Below are positions 1 through 12,484 of a stretch of 64,000 bases of DNA, piece after piece. This DNA is from Apoderus coryli. Taxonomy: Eukaryota > Arthropoda > Insecta > Coleoptera > Attelabidae. Under the pieces are notes generated by a model. The model saw nothing but the letters and a program-made list of their open reading frames with translations, searched no databases and was not told the origin of the DNA. The position numbers were made by a program, and so were the translations under genes. The stretch covers positions 39,833,902 to 39,897,901 of the forward strand of contig OU452198.1 of assembly GCA_911728435.2 (NCBI GenBank), in the 5' to 3' direction. Position 1 is the first letter of the stretch. Each line of letters begins with the position of its first letter.

Positions 1-2383
1 GCAGCCAAAACCGTCCTAGTGGGGAAAACTTAATAACTCCGAAACTATTGACCCTGCCATATCGGGCATTCAGAGTGTGTTAGATAACAACATGGGCAAT
101 ATAACGTATATACTCATTATCACTTACAGGCCGTCGCAGGGGCGTACTAAAGCTTTAAAAGATTGCAGCCAAAACCCTCCTGATGGTGAAAAATTAATTA
201 CTCCGAAACTATTGAGCCTGCCATATCGGGCATTCAGAGTGGGTTAGATAACAACATGGGCAATATAACGTATATACTCACTATCACTTACAGGCCGTCG
301 CAGGGGCGTACTAAAGCTTTAAAAGATAGCAGCCAAAACCCTCCTGATGGTGAAAAATTAATAACTCCGAAACTGTAGAGCCTGCCATATCGGGCTTTCA
401 GAGTATGTTAGATAACAACATGGGCAATATAACGTACATACCCACTATCACTTGCAGGCCGTCGCAGGGGCGTACTAAAGCTTTAAAAGATAGCAGCCAA
501 AACCCTCCTGATGGTGAAAAATTAATAACTCCGAAACTATTGAGCCTGCCATATCGGGCTTTCAGAGTATGTTAGATAACAACATGGGCAATATAACGTA
601 TATACCCACTATCACTTACAGGCCGTCGCAGGGGCGTACTAAAGCTTTAAAAGATAGCAGCCAAAACCCTCCTGATGGTGAAAAATTAATAACTCCGAAA
701 CTATTGAGCCTGCCATATCGGGCTTTCAGAGTGGGTTAGATAACAACATGGGCAATATAACGTATATACTCACTATCACTTACAGGCCGTCGCAGGGGCG
801 TACTAAAGCTTTATAAGATAGCAGCCAAAACCCTCCTGATGGTGAAAAATTAATAACTCCGAAACTGTAGAGCCTGCCATATCGGGCATTCAGAGTATGT
901 TAGATAACAACATGGGCAATATAACGTACATACCCACTATCACTTACAGGCCGTCGCAGGGGCGTACTAAAGCTTTAAAAGATAGCAGCCAAAACCCTCC
1001 TGATGGTGAAAAATTAATAACTCCGAAACTATTGAGCCTGCCATATCGGGCTTTCAGAGTATGTTAGATAACAACATGGGCAATATAACGTATATACCCA
1101 CTATCACTTACAGGCCGTCGCAGGGGCGTACTTAAGCTTTAAAAGATAGCAGCCAAAACCCTCCTGATGGTGAAAAATTAATAACTCCGAAACTGTAGAG
1201 CCTGCCATATCGGGCTTTCAGAGTATGTTAGATAACAACATGGGCAATATAACGTATATACCCACTGTCACTTACAGGCCGTCGCAGGGGCGTACTAAAG
1301 CTTTAAAAGATAGCAGCCAAAACCCTCCTGATGGTGAAAAATTAATAACTCCGAAACTATTGAGCCTGCCATATCGGGCTTTCAGAGTGGGTTAGATAAC
1401 AACATGGGCAACATAACGTATATACCCACTATCACTTACAGGCCGTCGCAGGGGCGTACTAAAGCTTTAAAAGATAGCAGCCAAAACCCTCCTGATGGTG
1501 AAAAATTAATAACTCCGAAACTATTGAGCCTGCCATATCGGGCTGTCACAGTGGGTTAGATAACAACATGGGCAATAAAACGTACATACTCACTATCACT
1601 TACAGGCCGTCGCAGGGGCGTACTAAAGCTTTAAAAGATAGCAGCCAAAACCCTCCTGACGGTGAAAAATTAATAACTCCGAAACTATTGACCCTGCCAT
1701 ATCGGGCTTTCCGAGTGGGTTAGATAACAACATGGGCAATAAAACGTACATACTCACTATCACTTACAGGCCGTCGCAGGGGCGTACTAAAGCTTTAAAA
1801 GATAGCAGCCAAAACCCTCCTGATGGTGAAAAATTAATAACTCCGAAACTATTGAGCCTGCCATATCGGACTGTCAGAGTGGGTTAGATAACAACATGGG
1901 CAATATAACGTATATACTCACTATCACTTACAGGCCGTCGCAGGGGCGTACTAAAGCTTTAAAAGATAGCAGCCAAAACCCTCCTGATGGTGAAAAATTA
2001 ATAACTCCGAAACTATTGAGCCTGCCATATCGGGCTTTCAGAGTGGGTTAGATAACAACATGGGCAATAAAACGTACATACTCACTATCACTTACAGGCC
2101 GTCGCAGGGGCGTACTAAAGCTTTAAAAGATAACAGCCAAAACCCTCTTGATGGTGAAAAATTAATAACTCCGAAACTATTGAGCCTGCCATATCGGGCT
2201 TTCAGAGTGGGTTAGATAACAACATGGGCAATATAACGTATATACTCACTATCACTTACAGGCCGTCGCAGGGGCGTACTTAAGCTTTAAAAGATAGCAG
2301 CCAAAACCCTCCTGATGGTGAAAAATTAATAACTCCGAAACTATTGACCCTGCCATATCGGGCTTTCAGAGTGGGTTAGATAA
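1..2383 (+). repeat. Left array of 164-bp tandem repeat, about 14.5 copies
   Basis: Units start with gcagccaaaaccctcctgat at 1, 165, 329, 493, 657, 821, 985 and so on every 164 bp up to 2297, and the last copy stops at about 2383 after gggttagataa. Copies differ by a few percent, with shared variant positions (gagcctg/gaccctg, gggctttc/gggcattc, atgtt/gggtt before agataacaac) mixed along the array, as expected from unequal exchange or conversion. Each unit contains caggccgtcgcaggggcgta, much more GC-rich than the flanks. Confidence 0.95.
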
Positions 2384-2524
2384 TATAATGCAATCTTTTG
2401 TAGATCGCAATTTAAATGAACGGAAATTTTAGAAAAATTCATATTCTTCTTAACTTGGCTATATTTAATAAATCAATTTCAGGTACAAGGTACAACTAAT
2501 ATGTTATCTAATGGCCTAAATATA

Positions 2525-2868
2525 CAGGGTGAATCACGACCTACAGTTTATTATACGAACTACTTCGGTTTCACCTTATAATTTGACAGTACATTAAAAA
2601 AATATATAGAATTTGTAGGTATTATTATTTCCTATACCTACCTGTGACGTTTTACGCTTATTGGAAATCGTTAAAAATTACACTTAGCATATTTTCCAAT
2701 CAAAATATACAGGGTACTGCGTGTCAGAAAATGAAGTCGCGAGTATCTATTTTATTAAAATTTATATATTCAATTCAGGACACCCTGTAGAATGTGAACT
2801 AACATTATTACCTTCATCTTTTTGTTTCGTAATTTTCCGAATTGTCCCGTTAGTCATGATTCACACTG
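2525..2868. mobile_element. MITE with CAGGGTGAATCA ends
   Basis: CAGGGTGAATCACGAC at 2525 is mirrored at 2868 by the complement of CAGTGTGAATCATGAC (14 of 16 match), and both ends abut TA. This fits a short Tc1/mariner-type non-autonomous element inserted in the interior of the foldback element. Further CAGGGT/ACCCTG ends at about 2710 and 2788 suggest nested or decayed copies. No ORF is present. Confidence 0.5.
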
Positions 2869-3233
2869 TATAAGTTAAAATAGGATGCACATCTTCAGCG
2901 CCTTTTGTAATTATATTGCAATAAAGGCATTATTATATTGTTTGAATAAAACTATAATATACCTAAAATTACTATCAAAGTTCATCGAAGATATTTTACA
3001 TGTATAGTATGGTAACCTGTATAAACACCGTGCAAAGAGAATAACTTTTGTCGGTGGTATAGGTACGTACCTAAAATGGACAGAATCTCAGTTGACGCGG
3101 CGCAGCGGCATTTTCGACATAAAGGAATCGCGCTTTGGTAGCTTTTGGCGGCTTTGCGTTATAGGCGGATAGGTTGGTAGGAAAATTAGGATTAGGATGA
3201 TATTCCGACAATGCATTTATTGAGCCTACATAA

Positions 3234-4124
3234 AATGTTTATTTACCACTCTTAGTATCACCAAGTGAAAATCATCTTCCTCGGGACCGAAAGTGGACAA
3301 TACTTAAGAAAATTAATTGCTTTGAGAACGGTTTGGTTGACGATATTAACTATTATAGAGATATTGGGAGGCATTATATTGTAGCTTCATTTGATAATAC
3401 ACAGTTTATTATTAAAGAAATATTATTAACTGACTTTGATACCCTTTCACACAAAAATTGGCTGACTGGTGTTCTAGTAAGTCTAGTTATGAATATCATA
3501 AACTGGAAAGAAAAATATCATATCATAGAAGAAACGCTTGCTACACAAGTATTTGAAAACGGAAACTACTCTGAATATTTCTTAAAACAAATTAATATCA
3601 AGTTAGATTTATTAGCTATGCCCATAGTTGTCAATAGAAACCATTTTTGTTTAGTTATTATTGATTTTCTTAAAAAAACATTTAGTTTTATTGATCCAAT
3701 GGGGTCTACGGAAGAAAAAAATCAAACGTACTTAAAAAAATTTGAAAAATTTCTGTTATACTACAAAGACATCAATTCTGATTTTATTTGTAATGAACCT
3801 TTAACTCCAAAATTGTTTGTGCATATTTTGCAAAATGATAGCTATAATTGTGGCCCATATATCATATATATTTTCAAACTGCTGTGTGAAAATACACCTC
3901 TAGATACCTACTGCAATATGGATGAGTTTCGAATTTATTTAAAACACCTGATTCTTAAAAAATCTAAAGATATGAAATCCAAATGTTTGGTTTGTAATAG
4001 AGATGCTTTTGATGCATTTTTGAAATGTAATTTCTGTTCCCGGATGGTCCACATCAAATGTTCATATTCTGGTCAAACTGACTTCGTGCATAATAATATG
4101 TGTTTAATTTGCTACAATTATTAA
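3234..4124 (+). CDS. Ulp1-like cysteine protease with C-terminal PHD-like zinc finger
   Basis: The frame is open from 3234 to the stop at 4122-4124 and has no ATG near its start. The longest form from the TTG at 3333 has 263 residues, so the true start is either upstream through a spliced exon (acceptor-like cactcttag ends at 3252) or lost. With residue 1 at 3333, the C48/Ulp1 catalytic set is visible: Trp43-Leu, His104 (N-H-F), Asp121 (F-I-D-P), Gln167 and Cys173 (N-C-G). Residues 218-260 hold Cys218, 221, 232, 235, His240, Cys243, 257 and 260, spaced as in a C4HC3 PHD-like finger. Ulp1 enzymes cut SUMO or similar tags; a PHD finger could bind chromatin. Flanking inverted satellite arrays make this a transposon gene, not a host deSUMOylase. 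The frame is intact with all catalytic residues, which suggests recent function. Confidence 0.75.
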   Translation, partial: NVYLPLLVSPSENHLPRDRKWTILKKINCFENGLVDDINYYRDIGRHYIVASFDNTQFIIKEILLTDFDTLSHKNWLTGVLVSLVMNIINWKEKYHIIEETLATQVFENGNYSEYFLKQINIKLDLLAMPIVVNRNHFCLVIIDFLKKTFSFIDPMGSTEEKNQTYLKKFEKFLLYYKDINSDFICNEPLTPKLFVHILQNDSYNCGPYIIYIFKLLCENTPLDTYCNMDEFRIYLKHLILKKSKDMKSKCLVCNRDAFDAFLKCNFCSRMVHIKCSYSGQTDFVHNNMCLICYNY

Positions 4125-4804
4125 TCAGGAGTAGTGAGTGTGTCCAAGACTGTTTATATAGGGATAAATGTAGCAAGTTGGTAAATTTCAGAAAAAATTG
4201 TGCAACTTAATTTAAGTAAAACTCAAGTAGGTATTACTCGTATATTTTCAGTCTGTACATTGCAAAATTCCGGACATGTTCCAGGACCAACGGCCTCCTC
4301 ACTAACGTCACAAATAATTCTATTACTTTTATCTCAACTTAGCAATGGAATTTGGTACAAAAAATAGTCACTTTGTGAAAATATTTTGAAATTAAACATT
4401 AATTTCCTGTTTTAAACGAAATATATTTAAAAATTTACATACTTTATACTGTAATAATTTTTTCTTTAAATGCCTTTATTATATATGTTCAATTGTGTAG
4501 TACATTGTAGTGCTGTTTTTCATTTCTCACTAGTTGCTCACATATAATGACCATTTATGTCATTTCATGTTCGTTGCACAATATACTATTGTTTTTTTTT
4601 TTAATATTTTACTTTTATAACAAGTAGATAATATATAATTTCATTAACTTTATATTAATAAGCGATAATTATGTGTGCCAAAAATCAATTTTTCTAAGTA
4701 AGATTGTCTGGCAATTGTGCAATGTAAAGATTAAGCAAATAAAAACCTGATTTGTGGGGCAGGCATACTTTAATTGATCTATATCAAAGATAAAAATACA
4801 CTAG
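4125..4804. other. AT-rich 3' part of the foldback element interior
   Basis: No coding potential is seen. AATAAA-like signals near 4738 could end the Ulp1 transcript. Confidence 0.5.
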
Positions 4805-6800
4805 TTTTCACCATCAGGAGGGTTTTGGCTGCTATCTTTTAAAGCTTTAGTACGCCCCTGCGACGGCCTGTAAGTGATAGTGAGTATGTACGTTTTATTG
4901 CCCATGTTGTTATCTAACCCACTCTGAAAGCCCGATATGGCAGGGTCAATAGTTTCGGAGTTATTAATTTTTCACCGTCAGGAGGGTTTTGGCTGCTATC
5001 TTTTAAAGATTTAGTACGCCCCTGCGATGGCCTGTAAGTGATAGTGAGTATATACGTTATATTGCCCATGTTGTTATCTAACCTACTCTGAAAGCCCGAT
5101 ATGGCAGGCTCTACAGTTTCGGAGTTATTAATTTTTCACCATCAGGAGGGTTTTGGCTGCTATCTTTTAAAGCTTTAGTACGCCCCTGCGACGGCCTGTA
5201 AGTGATAGTGGGTATATACGTTATATTGCCCATGTTGTTATCTAACATACTCTGAAAGCCCGATATGGCAGGCTCTACAGTTTCGGAGTTATTAATTTTT
5301 CACCATCAGGAGGGTTTTGGCTGCTATCTTTTAAAGCTTTAGTACGCCCCTGCGACGGCCTGTAAGTGATAGTGGGTATATACGTTATATTGCCCATGTT
5401 GTTATCTAACATACTCTGAAAGCCCGATATGGCAGGCTCTACAGTTTCGGAGTTATTAATTTTTCACCATCAGGAGGGTTTTGGCTGCTATCTTTTAAAG
5501 CTTGAGTACGCCCCTGCGACGGCCTGTAAGTGATAGTGGGTATATACGTTATATTGCCCATGTTGTTATCTAACATACTCTGAAAGCCCGATATGGCAGG
5601 CTCTACAGTTTCGCAGTTATTAATTTTTCACCATCAGGAGGGTTTTGGCTGCTATCTTTTAAAGCTTTAGTACGCCCCTGCGACGGCCTGTAAGTGATAG
5701 TGAGTATATACGTTATATTGCCCATGTTGTTATCTAACCCACTCTGAAAGCCCGATATGGCAGGCTCAATAGTTTCGGAGTTATTAATTTTTCACCATCA
5801 GGAGGGTTTTGGCTGCTATCTTTTAAAGCCCCTGCGACGGCCTGTAAGTGATAGTGGGTATATACGTTATATTGCCCATGTTGTTATCTAACATACTCTG
5901 AAAGCCCGATATGGCAGGCTCAATAGTTTCGGAGTTATTAATTTTTCACCATCAGGAGGGTTTTGGCTGCTATCTTTTAAAGCTTTAGTACGCCCCTGCG
6001 ACGGCCTGTAAGTGATAGTGGGTATATACGTTATATTGCCCATGTTGTTATCTAACATACTCTGAAAGCCCGATATGGCAGGCTCTACAGTTTCGGAGTT
6101 ATTAATTTTTCACCATCAGGAGGGTTTTGGCTGCTATCTTTTAAAGCTTTAGTACGCCCCTGCGACGGCCTGTAAGTGATAGTGGGTATATACGTTATAT
6201 TGCCCATGTTGTTATCTAACATACTCTGAAAGCCCGATATGGCAGGCTCAATAGTTTCGGAGTTATTAATTTTTCACTATCAGGAGGGTTTTGGCTGCTA
6301 TCTTTTAAAGCTTTAGTACGCCCCTGCGACGGCCTGTAAGTGATAGTGAGTATGTACGTTTTATTGCCCATGTTGTTATCTAACCCACTCTGAAAGCCCG
6401 ATATGGCAGGGTCAATAGTTTCGGAGTTAATAATTTTTCACCGTCAGGAGGGTTTTGGCTGCTATCTTTTAAAGCTTTAGTACGCCCCTGCGACGGCCTG
6501 TAAGTGATAGTGAGTATATACGTTATATTGCCCATGTTGTTATCTAACCCACTCTGAATGCCCGATATGGCAGGCTCAATAGTTTCGGAGTAATTAATTT
6601 TTCACCATCAGGAGGGTTTTGGCTGCAATCATTTAAAGCTTTAGTACGCCCCTGCGACGGCCTGTAAGTGATAATGAGTATATACGTTATATTGCCCATG
6701 TTGTTATGTAACACACTCTGAATGCCCGATATGGCAGGGTCAATAGTTTCGGAGTTATTAAGTTTTCCCCACTAGGACGGTTTTGGCTGCTATCTTTTAA
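4805..6800 (-). repeat. Right array of the 164-bp repeat, inverted, about 12 copies
   Basis: This is the reverse complement of the left array. The marker ggctgctatcttttaaagct recurs at about 4827, 4991, 5155, 5319, 5483, 5647, 5811, 5965, 6129, 6293, 6457, 6622 and 6787. The copy at 5811-5965 lacks 10 bp (tttagtacg region). The last unit carries the terminal variant ccccactaggacggttttgg, identical to the first unit of the left array. Similarity ends near cttttaacgcc at about 6800. Confidence 0.95.
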
Positions 6801-7429
6801 CGCCCTATTACGTCACTTCCACTAATTTTTAGTTAAATTATTGTACTAATGCAAATGGGTACGTAATTTGTTACCCAATACTGTTTTGCTTAAATTAAAA
6901 TATATTTTTTCACCATCCACCTTCAAACTGTCTTTTGGTCCAATATTTTGCAAAATATTAACTTCATTATTAATTTTATGAATTATTTTTTAAATAAGTT
7001 ATTTGTCTGTAAATTATATGTTTATTACCGCGTGGCAAGTTGTTCGTGCCCGTCATGACCGCTGGCTCGATACGATGTGCGCGCGCATATAGTGCGAGGC
7101 TACTGGCGTTCGTGCTTGTTCGGATATTTTGGCTGCTATCTTTAGCTGCTATTTTCACACCGGTCCGATACGAGGGGAGAAATTTTATGGGCTCTTCATG
7201 GATATTTAGTGCTATCCGCTAAGCTTTGTTCCAAAGGTGCCAGTGGAAAGATAAGCCACAATAAAAGACTCTCAAGAATCTTTTTTATTTTGTGCTAAAA
7301 CAGTTCAAGAAATAGAAGAACATATAATAAACCTTAAAGGAAGAAAATCTGCAATTCAACCGTATGGGTTCTATAAGTCTATTCTAAAGGCGCACACTGT
7401 TTACTTAAAAACCTGTTATTTTGATTAAT
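6801..7429. other. Non-coding flank of the foldback element with possible relics
   Basis: A GC-richer patch at 7020-7210 contains ttttggctgctatcttt (7127-7143), which matches the satellite unit, followed by an imperfect restatement, so a decayed piece of the same repeat may sit here. At about 7257-7425 the plus strand reads as a short open stretch (FCAKTVQEIEEHIINLK) that resembles the region before the RT palm in LINEs, but too weakly to call. Confidence 0.3.
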
Positions 7430-8460
7430 AATAATAATATAATAAATACTTTATTGAGAAGAGAAGTGACACAAAAGGCGAAGTCGATGCACAGCCTCCT
7501 AGCTTAACATATTAGCAATACTAAAGATAACTGCATAATAATAACAACAACAAAAACCCTGATACATAAAAAAGGCAATGATTCCTGGATGCCCTGCGGC
7601 ACTACGGAATGTCCTGGGCCCAGACATTGCCGTTCCCAAAATGACAACCTGACTTCTATCATTCAAATATGTTCCGAGTAGAGACACAGCAGACTCCCCA
7701 AAGCCCAGGTAACCCACAATGGCCAGCAACAAACCATGACCAATGCGGTCAAATGCCCCTTGCGTAGTCCAACAGCAGCAATGCCGTCAATCGACCCTGA
7801 TCTACCGCCCTCAATGCATCATCCAGTATTTTAAGTCATGTCGTGGAGCAACTGTGACCCTGACGGAACCCAGACTGGACCTCCGACAACAACCCATGCC
7901 CATCAAGATATGTTTTCATTTGATTGCAGATCACTCTCTCAATAACCTTGGAGATCGCTGGGAGTCCTAAGATCCTTAAATTTTGATGGAGTTTTAGTTT
8001 TGGGATTGGAATGACATTGGCTTCTTTCCAACATGTTGGGAAGTTCCTCGTTTCTATATAGTAATTAACTAGATGCTGTATAAAGGGCATTATAAACGGA
8101 CAACTACTACTACTAGCATATCAATACTGATCATGTCACTGCCTACAGCATTTGACTTAATCCCAAGCAATGCATCAAGTATCTCCCCATGATCCACCAT
8201 TGTAAATTCAAAGTTAATATCAGGCCTAATTTTATTACCTAAGTAAAAATTGATCATTCCCGGGTCCGGATTGTTGGTAGAAGTGGCCACAAAAAAATCA
8301 TTAATATTATCAACATCATGAATAAAAGACGGTATTGTGAAATTTTCTCTTGCATAAATGTTTAGATCTCGTAATAATTTCCAATTTTGTTTAGAAGAAT
8401 TTCCGCGGACTTTAGTTTCCAAATATAGTTTTGTCTCCCTTTTCACCTCAGACGACAGAC
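7430..8460 (-). pseudogene. LINE reverse-transcriptase fragment A, broken
   Basis: Minus-strand frames in order: 8446-8090 (linker before the RT), 8090-7836 (RT palm start: ANVIPIPK, ISKVIERVI, SGFRQGHSC) and 7732-7499 (AIVGYLGFGESAVSLLGTYLNDRSQVV cut by changes of frame). This is the fingers/palm part of a jockey-like RT. The GVPQG and YADD parts are lost, so it is dead. A run of AAT units and AATAAA at about 7425-7455 fits a LINE 3' tail on this strand. No endonuclease is seen; the copy is truncated on its 5' side. Confidence 0.8.
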
Positions 8461-8784
8461 GAATCTGACATGTTTAGCATTTAATATTAACTAAATTAAA
8501 AATAAAGCCTTTAGATTTCAAGTGTCGTACAAATATGATTTAATTTAGTTACAAAGCAGGTGCATCAAATCAATGGACGTACAGCAAGATAATTTTGAGT
8601 CTTCTTTGGGCTTTTAAGTTCTCTAACCATTGGTACTAGTATATTTGAACCATACTGCACTTTGCAGTACACATAATACATATGTACCTATATGCTCGCG
8701 ATTATTAATTGAATACAGAACAATAATCTCAATCTTTCGTAATAATAATTTCCGGCGAACACAATTACGTAAAACAATTATTAT

Positions 8785-9010
8785 AACCCAATGTAATAAT
8801 CAGCTAACATTGGTTTAACGTGCAAAAGTCATAGATTAATGTTCATCGTTCGTAACATTAATAACCAGCTAACATCGGTTTTACGTATTGGAGACATAAA
8901 CTAATCTTCATCGTTCGTAACATTAACAACCTGGTAACATCGTTTTAACGTACAGGAGTTATAAATTGATGTCCATCATTCGTAAGATCAATAACCGGCG
9001 AGCATAAATT
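8785..9010. repeat. 65-bp tandem repeat, about 3.5 copies
   Basis: cagctaacat-type starts occur at 8801, 8866, 8931 and 8996, exactly 65 bp apart, each followed by tggttttaacg and later gttcatcgttcgtaacatta. Divergence is moderate, and decayed further copies may run to about 9125. No ORF is conserved between copies. Confidence 0.75.
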
Positions 9011-9125
9011 TATGTTCTTTATTTATTAATTCAACGTATAGAATTCGCTACCGAATTTATGTACGAACGTTCATTGTATTAATGTCACCCATCATCGGCT
9101 CAAATTTAATGTTGACGTTCATTGA

Positions 9126-10019
9126 TTTGAAGCACTTTTTTATTAATATCACGTACCTTTTCGGTTCAGTGAACACCCCGTAACTTTTAACCGAAGGCCT
9201 TGCGGCCCGTGGAACTTTTTTTCTTGTTTTAGTGTCCTCTATTGTATGGCACTATGCAATGTACTTTTTTCTATGTCACCCTGTATAAGCAATATCTTAA
9301 AAATCCTTTAGCAACCAACTTTATTGAAATATGGCATATGGTCTTACGTGTTGTGGTGAGGAGATAATTTGTAGGAAAAGCATGGCATTCCTATAGTTGC
9401 TGGTCTCCGCTGGCGCCTCGCCCATCGGAAATTCCATAGTCGTCCGACTATACTAAGTACACAATATACTATTCTGCATTACCCTTTTCTAAGATTGCTT
9501 TCTGGTAGTCTGACAAAACAACAAACCAATTTAGGTAGCATTTAAGTTCTAAACAAAGAAACCTGTCCATGTGAAGCAAATCTATAACAAACATCTTAAT
9601 TACCACTCCAATGCCAGTTCCGATAGTATAATACTGTTTTTAAACTAAATGTCACACTTGAACTAAGTAGGTATAAACTAATTATTGGTTGATGTGATGT
9701 TTATTAAAGTCAGTCATCCAAAGCATGTTACAAAATATATATTTTTTAATATGATAGGTACTTAGGTACATAAATTAGTTTTTGGTTCTTTTAGTTATCA
9801 TGCTACCTATAGGGGACAATCAAATTGTGATGGTTCGAGGGTGTTTGAGTCCGTGATTGTTAAAGTACCCCAATTTTTTTAGGCAAAAACTCGTTTTATT
9901 TTTCTGCACACGACATGGGACTCCAATAGTTATCCTCCTACACATAACCTCATAGACTTTCTCAACAACATAACCTATAATATATATATGTAAATTATTT
10001 ACAAAAACAAACAAATACA
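9126..10019. other. No gene seen
   Basis: AT-rich sequence with a CACCCTGTA transposon-type end at about 9276. No supported coding region. Confidence 0.5.
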
Positions 10020-12060
10020 CAATATGTAAAAAACAAATTCATGTAAAAAATAAAATTTACAAGTACACACAAAATATATGAATAAAAAGTTTAGATCTCG
10101 TTTCTTTCTGAGAAGTCAAATTCCAAATATTCTTCCATAGACTTTCTGATAAAAAGTGATTTCATCTTCTCGAGAAACAATTTAGGCGGAAGCTCTCTCA
10201 CATGTCGAGGCAAAGCATTAAATAATCTAGGTGCGTGGTAATTCAGAGAAGATCTTGTCTTATCTACTCGATGTCTGTCCAGTACGAAGTTCTCATTATT
10301 CCTAGTGGAGTACTGATGAACAGTCGAATGTGGCGTGTAGGTACATATTGGAGTGTAGTTCAACATATTTCAGACATTCAAGCATATATACTCGTATATA
10401 CAGGGCTGGGTCAAGACTCCAGGTACATAAAACGAATTCCTGCAGTCGGCCTGATATGATAAGCCAGCAACAACTCTCAAAGCTCGTTGGAGCGCAAAAA
10501 TACGAAATGAGACAGGTGCGTGCCCCCAGGCAAGTACGGCATAAGAGACATGGCTCTGTATCAGAGCATGAAATGTCATCAACAAACCAGATTTTGACAA
10601 TTTTGTGGACAAACCCTGCAATACGTATGTGTTTGAGGATAACTTACCAGAAACATAGTCGACATGAGCATGCCATGTCAGTCTCTGGTCAAGATAAACA
10701 CACAAGAACCTCACCGAATGATTATCACTGAAATCGGAGCCATTTCCCAACGAAAACACAATTCGTTCAGTTTTCGATTGATTCAGACTAAGACCATTCG
10801 CAGAGAACCAGTCTGAAGCCCTTTCCCGTGTCCCATCAAGAGCGTGGAGTAGGTGGTTTACATCCACATCTGCTCTTACCACAGTGGTATCATCGGTATA
10901 AAGTAGGAAGTCAACGTTGGGTTCACACACTGGTAAATCATTAACGAATATTATCAATAGAAGTGGTCCCAGCAAAGATCCCTGTGGAACGCCTAACATA
11001 TTACCTAACAAGGTTGATCGCTTGTGAGCATATACTCAACAAACTGCGTTCGATCCGTACGATACGATTCTATCAGATCCAGAAACGGTCCAGAGAGATT
11101 ATAATATTTTAATTTAGCTATAAGTATTTCTGGATCAACGCAGTCGAAAGCTCTCGATATGTCCAGCATTAGCGCCGCACAATTTTTGCCACTATTGAAA
11201 GCATCCGTAACCACTGAAAACAGTTTGTTTGTCGCCACGGCTTGAGATAATCCATTTCTAAAACCGAATTGCTGCCCGTTTAACAAATTGTTGCGCTCAA
11301 AATGATCGCAAAGCCTTACCTTAAGGGCCTTCTCAAATACTTTGCCCAACAGGGGCACAATGGAAATTCCGATATCTTCCGATATCATTAATATCACCCT
11401 TTTTGAAAATTGGTGTCACACGGGATACTTTAAGCGCTGCAGGGAAGACCCCTTCTTTAAGGCAGCAATTAAATAACCTTGTTAGAGGATATACTATGAT
11501 GTTACAAATACATTTAAGCATTTTCGTTTTCATTTGGTAATAATTCTTACTATTGGAGTTTTTCAAGTTGCTAATAATATCTCTAACTTCTATATATGAA
11601 AACTCGTCACAGCTAAAACGCGGGTAATCATCGCGAACAAAATCACTTATGTACCGGTCAAAAGGGGTCACCGAGGCAGGCAGATTATGTACCAGCCTCA
11701 GGGCTACATTAAGTCATTAAATTCGTCCAAGGTTATTGCGGATCTAGCTGAATGGTCCGACCCGTGACCACCCCGCAGATTACTGATTAGTTGCCACGAA
11801 GCTCTAGAAGAATTACCAGATCTTTTTATATGTTGCTCATGGGCAGCTATCTTGGCATTCTTTATGTTCAGACGGTATACATCCCTAAACTCCGTACTAG
11901 GTTTCTTCAGTTGCGGATATTGTGTGCTCTTGTACGCTTCATGCATTAAAGCCAATACTTCTTACGATTCCCACACTGACAACCACGGAGTCAATGAACA
12001 GTCCCATTCCAAACAAGTTCCTCTTTTCATTCCAACTCCTTTACTTTTACGTTGTATATA
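10020..12060 (-). pseudogene. LINE B: nearly complete RT domain, frameshifted
   Basis: Read on the minus strand: linker (PWLSV near 12000; 11955-11704), RT start (11671-11333, with SRVTPIFKKGD), palm with ALMLDISRAFDCVDPEIL (11397-11005), then GVPQGSLLGP and the active-site loop as YTDD (11011-10370), and the thumb/C-terminal part (10366-10091). The active-site loop has Thr where YADD is usual. At least four frame breaks make it a pseudogene. It belongs to the jockey/CR1-type group by overall order. The endonuclease is missing. Confidence 0.85.
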
Positions 12061-12484
12061 AGATGTGCTTTACAACAATACGTACTATCTTTTGATACAC
12101 ATGCGCGACAAACCGTAGGTTTCCTATCATTCACTTACTATTTAAAAATAAAAAATAAGATGATTACTTCTGACATCTTTAAACTAACAATTGCATTGTT
12201 AATCATAACTTAAATTAATTCATTTAATTTTCCTCAAAACTATTATTAAAAGTTATGATTTACAAAAGAAAACAATTTCTTTAAATTTTCAAAATTTGAA
12301 CAATATGTGTTTTAAGAAATTAGTTTAATTTGCTGTCACTTTTTTTTATATGTTATAGGAAAAAGTTTTGTTCACAAAATGGTGAGAATTGTGTAATACA
12401 TTTAAGAATTTAAAACTAATCATATGACTTTCTAGCTTAGATATTCAATGTATGTTTTAACATGACTACGCGAGTTTGTATATC

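Larger units (their letters stand above)
1..6800 (+). mobile_element. Foldback-type element: inverted 164-bp satellite arrays around a Ulp1-PHD gene
   Basis: Two arrays of the same 164-bp repeat lie in opposite orientation (1-2383 and 4805-6800) around 2.4 kb of unrelated sequence. The outermost unit at each end is the same diverged variant (it reads ccgtcctagtggggaaaact where inner units read ccctcctgatggtgaaaaat), so the arrays behave as one pair of terminal inverted repeats and not as two chance satellites. The left terminus must lie only about 15 bp before base 1, so the target-site duplication cannot be checked. The only substantial ORF inside is the Ulp1-PHD protein; no transposase is visible. 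Foldback elements (FB, Galileo) have such tandem-repeat arms, and Ulp1 proteases occur in KDZ, MULE and CACTA transposons. Assignment to any of these is inference. It could be a non-autonomous element that captured a protease, or a superfamily I do not recognise. Confidence 0.7.

Noticed and set aside
1..2383. CRISPR-like array
   Set aside because: Units are 164 bp head to tail without unique spacers, in an insect genome with an inverted partner array; it is a satellite-type transposon arm.
3333..4124. Host SUMO protease (Ulp1/SENP) gene
   Set aside because: It has no standard start, carries a PHD-like finger, and is enclosed by inverted satellite arms with matched end units, so an element gene is more likely.
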